A stretch of DNA of 8,558 nt, from NCBI GenBank assembly GCA_015487755.1, contig WFPG01000196.1, positions 1-8,558 of the forward strand, written 5' to 3'. Of the stretch, positions 6,977 to 8,558 are shown piece after piece. The notes below the pieces were generated by a model, which was not told the origin of the DNA, made no database searches, and saw nothing but the letters and a program-made list of their open reading frames with translations. The DNA comes from Acidobacteriota bacterium. GTDB lineage: Bacteria > Acidobacteriota > Holophagae > Thermotomaculales > Thermotomaculaceae. Numbering within the stretch: the first letter of the stretch is position 1; every line of letters begins with the position of its first letter. The position numbers and the translations under genes were made by a program.

Positions 6977-7005
6977 CAAAAGGTGTTGCAAATTTTTTTT
7001 TGGGA

Positions 7006-7011
7006 TATAAT
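7006..7011 (+). promoter_or_regulatory. -10 box of the cfa promoter
   Basis: A perfect TATAAT preceded by GGGA matches the GATATAAT of the queH promoter. Upstream lie a nine-T tract (6993-7001) and the self-complementary TTGCAA (6986-6991), only 14 bases away and so too close for a standard -35. GTGTTG at 6983-6988 has the right 17-base spacing but is a poor match. The predicted start near 7018 gives a leader of about 54 bases. Confidence 0.5.
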
Positions 7012-7061
7012 AGATTTTAAGAAAGTCTTTTTAATCAATTCTTTAACAATTTTTTGCCTTC

Positions 7062-7069
7062 GGAGGTGA
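7062..7069 (+). promoter_or_regulatory. Strong ribosome-binding site that fixes the cfa start
   Basis: GGAGGTGA is a near-perfect anti-16S match, with GGAGG ending five bases before ATG at 7072. It lies inside the longer open frame that begins at TTG 7054, so the TTG is not the start. Confidence 0.85.
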
Positions 7070-7071
7070 AT

Positions 7072-8343
7072 ATGGGAAAGAAAAATAGTGAATATATCTC
7101 CGTTGCAAGGGAGTTTCTTGAAAAGTTATTAGGCGGTTTTGACAGAAAGCCTTTGTTTGTGTTGTGGAACGGAGAAGAGGTTTTGGGAGACAAGAGGGAT
7201 ACCATTATTAAAATCAATTTCCCCTGGTCATTGAGAGAGATGTTTATGGACGCTTCTGAGTTGTCCCTTGCGGAAAGTTATATTTACGGGGACATAGACA
7301 TTGAGGGGGATATCTATGGCATTTTCCCTATGGCGGAGTATTTAATTAACAAAGACATAGGGTTAATTGAGAAAGCGGCACTCTTTAACCTTTTAAGAAA
7401 ATTGCCCAAAAGGGAAAAGCCTTATGCCAAAATGCACGCCGAGTTAAAGGGAGAAAAGCACAGCAAGGAGAGGGACGCTCAGGCAATTTCCTATCATTAC
7501 GATGTTTCAAACGAGTTTTACAAAATATTTTTAGACAAAAACCTTCAATACTCCTGCGCGTATTTTCAAACAGGAAAAGAGGATATTCACCTTGCCCAGA
7601 TTCAGAAAATGGATTACATATGCAAAAAACTCTATTTAAAAGAGGGTGAAAAACTGCTTGACATAGGTGCAGGCTGGGGCGGATTGATTATCCATGCCGC
7701 AAAGAATTACGGTGTTTACGCAAAGGGGATTACTTTAAGCAAAAACCAGTATGAGTTTGCCAATGAGTGGATAAAAAGGGAAGGGCTTGAAGATAGGTGC
7801 AAAATGGAATTCAGGGATTACAGGGATTTAGACGAAAACGATAAGTTTGACAAAATAGTAAGCGTCGGAATGTTTGAGCATGTGGGAGAAAAGAATTACC
7901 CGATTTACATGAAGCACGCATACAATCTTTTAAAAGAAGGGGGTTTGTTTTTAAATCACGGAATTACCATCAATAAATTGGACTTCGGCAAGCCAAGGTC
8001 TGAGTTTATTCAAAAGTATGTTTTCCCTGACGGAGAGTTATTGCCTATATCACTCATTTCCGTTTTTTCCGAAGATGCAGGGTTTGAAATAAGGGATGTT
8101 GAGGATTTAAGGGAGCATTACGCCAGAACAACGGCGCTCTGGGTTAAAAACCTTGAAGAATTCGCCGATGCGGCAATCAAAGAGGCGGGCGTTGAAAGGT
8201 ACAGGGTGTGGCGTTTATACCTTGCGGCAAGTTCGTATCAGTTTTCAGTAAATAAACTAGGTTTATACCAGACATTGCTTGCAAAACCTGTAAACGGTAA
8301 AGCAGGTTTGCCGTGGACAAGAAAAGCCTGGTATTGCGATTAG
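7072..8343 (+). CDS. cfa: Cyclopropane-fatty-acyl-phospholipid synthase
   Basis: This SAM-dependent enzyme adds a methylene group across cis double bonds of acyl chains in membrane phospholipids; it acts at the inner face of the membrane. The 423-residue length is close to the family norm, with an N-terminal lipid-binding region (1-130) and a C-terminal methyltransferase domain. The SAM-binding loop LLDIGAGWGG is at 195-204. Residues matching the E. coli Cfa active site are visible: Cys162 in QYSCAYF, Glu269 in FEHVG, His296 in LNHGI and Tyr350 in EHYARTT. YHYDVSNEFY (141-150) is the family's conserved entry motif. No signal peptide or membrane helix is seen. The start at ATG 7072 follows the GGAGGTGA site. 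The gene is monocistronic, divergent from the primase-like gene and convergent with the tRNAs, with only 30 bases to tRNA-Glu and no clear terminator. A related C-methyltransferase acting on unsaturated lipids cannot be excluded. Confidence 0.9.
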   Translation: MGKKNSEYISVAREFLEKLLGGFDRKPLFVLWNGEEVLGDKRDTIIKINFPWSLREMFMDASELSLAESYIYGDIDIEGDIYGIFPMAEYLINKDIGLIEKAALFNLLRKLPKREKPYAKMHAELKGEKHSKERDAQAISYHYDVSNEFYKIFLDKNLQYSCAYFQTGKEDIHLAQIQKMDYICKKLYLKEGEKLLDIGAGWGGLIIHAAKNYGVYAKGITLSKNQYEFANEWIKREGLEDRCKMEFRDYRDLDENDKFDKIVSVGMFEHVGEKNYPIYMKHAYNLLKEGGLFLNHGITINKLDFGKPRSEFIQKYVFPDGELLPISLISVFSEDAGFEIRDVEDLREHYARTTALWVKNLEEFADAAIKEAGVERYRVWRLYLAASSYQFSVNKLGLYQTLLAKPVNGKAGLPWTRKAWYCD

Positions 8344-8366
8344 GGATTATGAATTTTTGTGGGGAT

Positions 8367-8373
8367 AAAAAAA
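8367..8373 (-). terminator. T-run directly after tRNA-Glu, possible transcript end
   Basis: On the minus strand seven T residues follow the encoded CCA of tRNA-Glu without a gap. No separate hairpin is present. The tRNA's own acceptor and T arms are the only GC-rich stems upstream. It may end the tRNA transcript or simply be the trailer. Beyond it lies the 3' end of cfa on the other strand. Confidence 0.3.
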
Positions 8374-8451
8374 TGGCGTCCCCAAGGGGATTTGAACCCC
8401 TGTCGCCGCCGTGAAAGGGCGGTGTCCTAGGCCGGGCTAGACGATGGGGAC
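8374..8451 (-). tRNA. tRNA-Glu (anticodon TTC)
   Basis: The minus strand folds into a full cloverleaf of 78 bases. The acceptor GTCCCCA pairs with TGGGGAC, followed by discriminator G and an encoded CCA. The anticodon stem CCGCC/GGCGG encloses the loop CTTTCAC with anticodon TTC (8415-8413). The T arm is AGGGG-TTCAAAT-CCCCT. The sequence closely resembles bacterial tRNA-Glu, with a D loop two bases longer than that of E. coli. It lies 10 bases downstream of tRNA-Lys, so the two are cotranscribed. Confidence 0.95.
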
Positions 8452-8461
8452 GCATAAGAAA

Positions 8462-8537
8462 TGGTGACCCCGGCTGGTCTCGAACCAGCGACCCTCTGCT
8501 TAAAAGGCAGATGCTCTACCAGCTGAGCTACGGGGTC
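8462..8537 (-). tRNA. tRNA-Lys (anticodon TTT)
   Basis: The minus strand gives a standard 76-base cloverleaf. The acceptor GACCCCG pairs with CGGGGTC, with discriminator A and an encoded CCA. The D arm GCTCAGCTGGTAGAGC is canonical. The anticodon stem TCTGC/GCAGA encloses the loop CTTTTAA with anticodon TTT (8504-8502). The T arm is GCTGG-TTCGAGA-CCAGC. It is the first of a Lys-Glu pair. Confidence 0.96.
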
Positions 8538-8541
8538 AAAC

Positions 8542-8554
8542 TTTTCAAAGAACA
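8542..8554 (-). promoter_or_regulatory. boxA-like antitermination element upstream of tRNA-Lys
   Basis: The minus strand reads TGTTCTTTGAAAA four bases before the tRNA-Lys 5' end. It resembles the rRNA-operon boxA (TGCTCTTTA in E. coli, TGTTCTTTGAAAA-like in Gram-positive bacteria), the binding site for NusB and ribosomal protein S10 on RNA. This suggests the tRNA pair belongs to a stable-RNA operon that continues past the right edge. It is a short motif in AT-rich sequence, so chance is possible. Confidence 0.4.
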
Positions 8555-8558
8555 GCGA

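Noticed and set aside
7054..7071. TTG at 7054 as the start of cfa
   Set aside because: The strong GGAGGTGA site lies downstream of the TTG and at the right spacing for ATG 7072.
8381..8390. CCCCAAGGGG as a terminator stem for cfa
   Set aside because: The loop would be only two bases, and these bases belong to the tRNA-Glu T arm and acceptor stem.
8177..8455. Open frame of 92 codons on the minus strand across tRNA-Glu and the end of cfa
   Set aside because: It translates the tRNA itself and the antisense of cfa; its composition and start have no support.
1..8558. CRISPR array, insertion sequence or attachment site
   Set aside because: No regularly spaced repeats, transposase frame, terminal inverted repeats or duplicated tRNA ends were seen. 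The tRNAs are complete, with no partial copy in the window.

Overview
This AT-rich bacterial window carries six complete protein genes, two tRNA genes and possibly the 5' edge of a seventh gene at the left border. The promoters are of the sigma-70 type with perfect TATAAT boxes, Shine-Dalgarno sites are of the GGAGG/AGGGGG type, and both tRNA genes encode their CCA end. The gene set (QueH, RNase G, a radical SAM/DUF2344 fusion, a patatin-like lipase, a cyclopropane fatty acid synthase) is bacterial. The species cannot be named from the sequence. The short intergenic gaps and overlapping genes look like chromosomal core rather than a mobile island. No integrase, transposase, CRISPR array or long repeat was seen, and no stretch over 300 bases lacks a gene.

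Layout: (1) Positions 1-167 hold a divergent promoter region. A possible truncated minus-strand gene starts near 65, and a strong extended -10 promoter drives queH on the plus strand, apparently as a nearly leaderless transcript. (2) queH (168-1010) meets the patatin-like gene tail to tail, with a 4-base overlap of the two reading frames. (3) Positions 1007-5866 on the minus strand form a tight three-gene operon, in transcription order radical SAM/DUF2344 fusion, rng (RNase G) and patatin-like phospholipase. The genes are joined by an ATGA overlap and a 14-base overlap. A promoter and a hairpin at the predicted 5' end of the message precede it. (4) Upstream on the same strand, 5943-6944 encodes a short CHC2 zinc-finger/TOPRIM primase-like protein. 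It has lost the conserved TOPRIM glutamate and lacks the helicase-binding C-terminus. (5) A 127-base divergent promoter region separates it from cfa (7072-8343, plus). (6) Downstream of and facing cfa are tRNA-Lys(TTT) and tRNA-Glu(TTC) on the minus strand, preceded by a boxA-like antitermination sequence at the right edge.

Functionally, the window mixes RNA metabolism (queuosine synthesis, RNase G, a radical SAM protein of unknown target, tRNAs) with membrane lipid metabolism (patatin-like lipase, Cfa). The most unusual items are the degenerate DnaG-like protein, the 5'-terminal hairpin ahead of the RNase G operon, the apparently leaderless queH, and the boxA-like element next to tRNAs.
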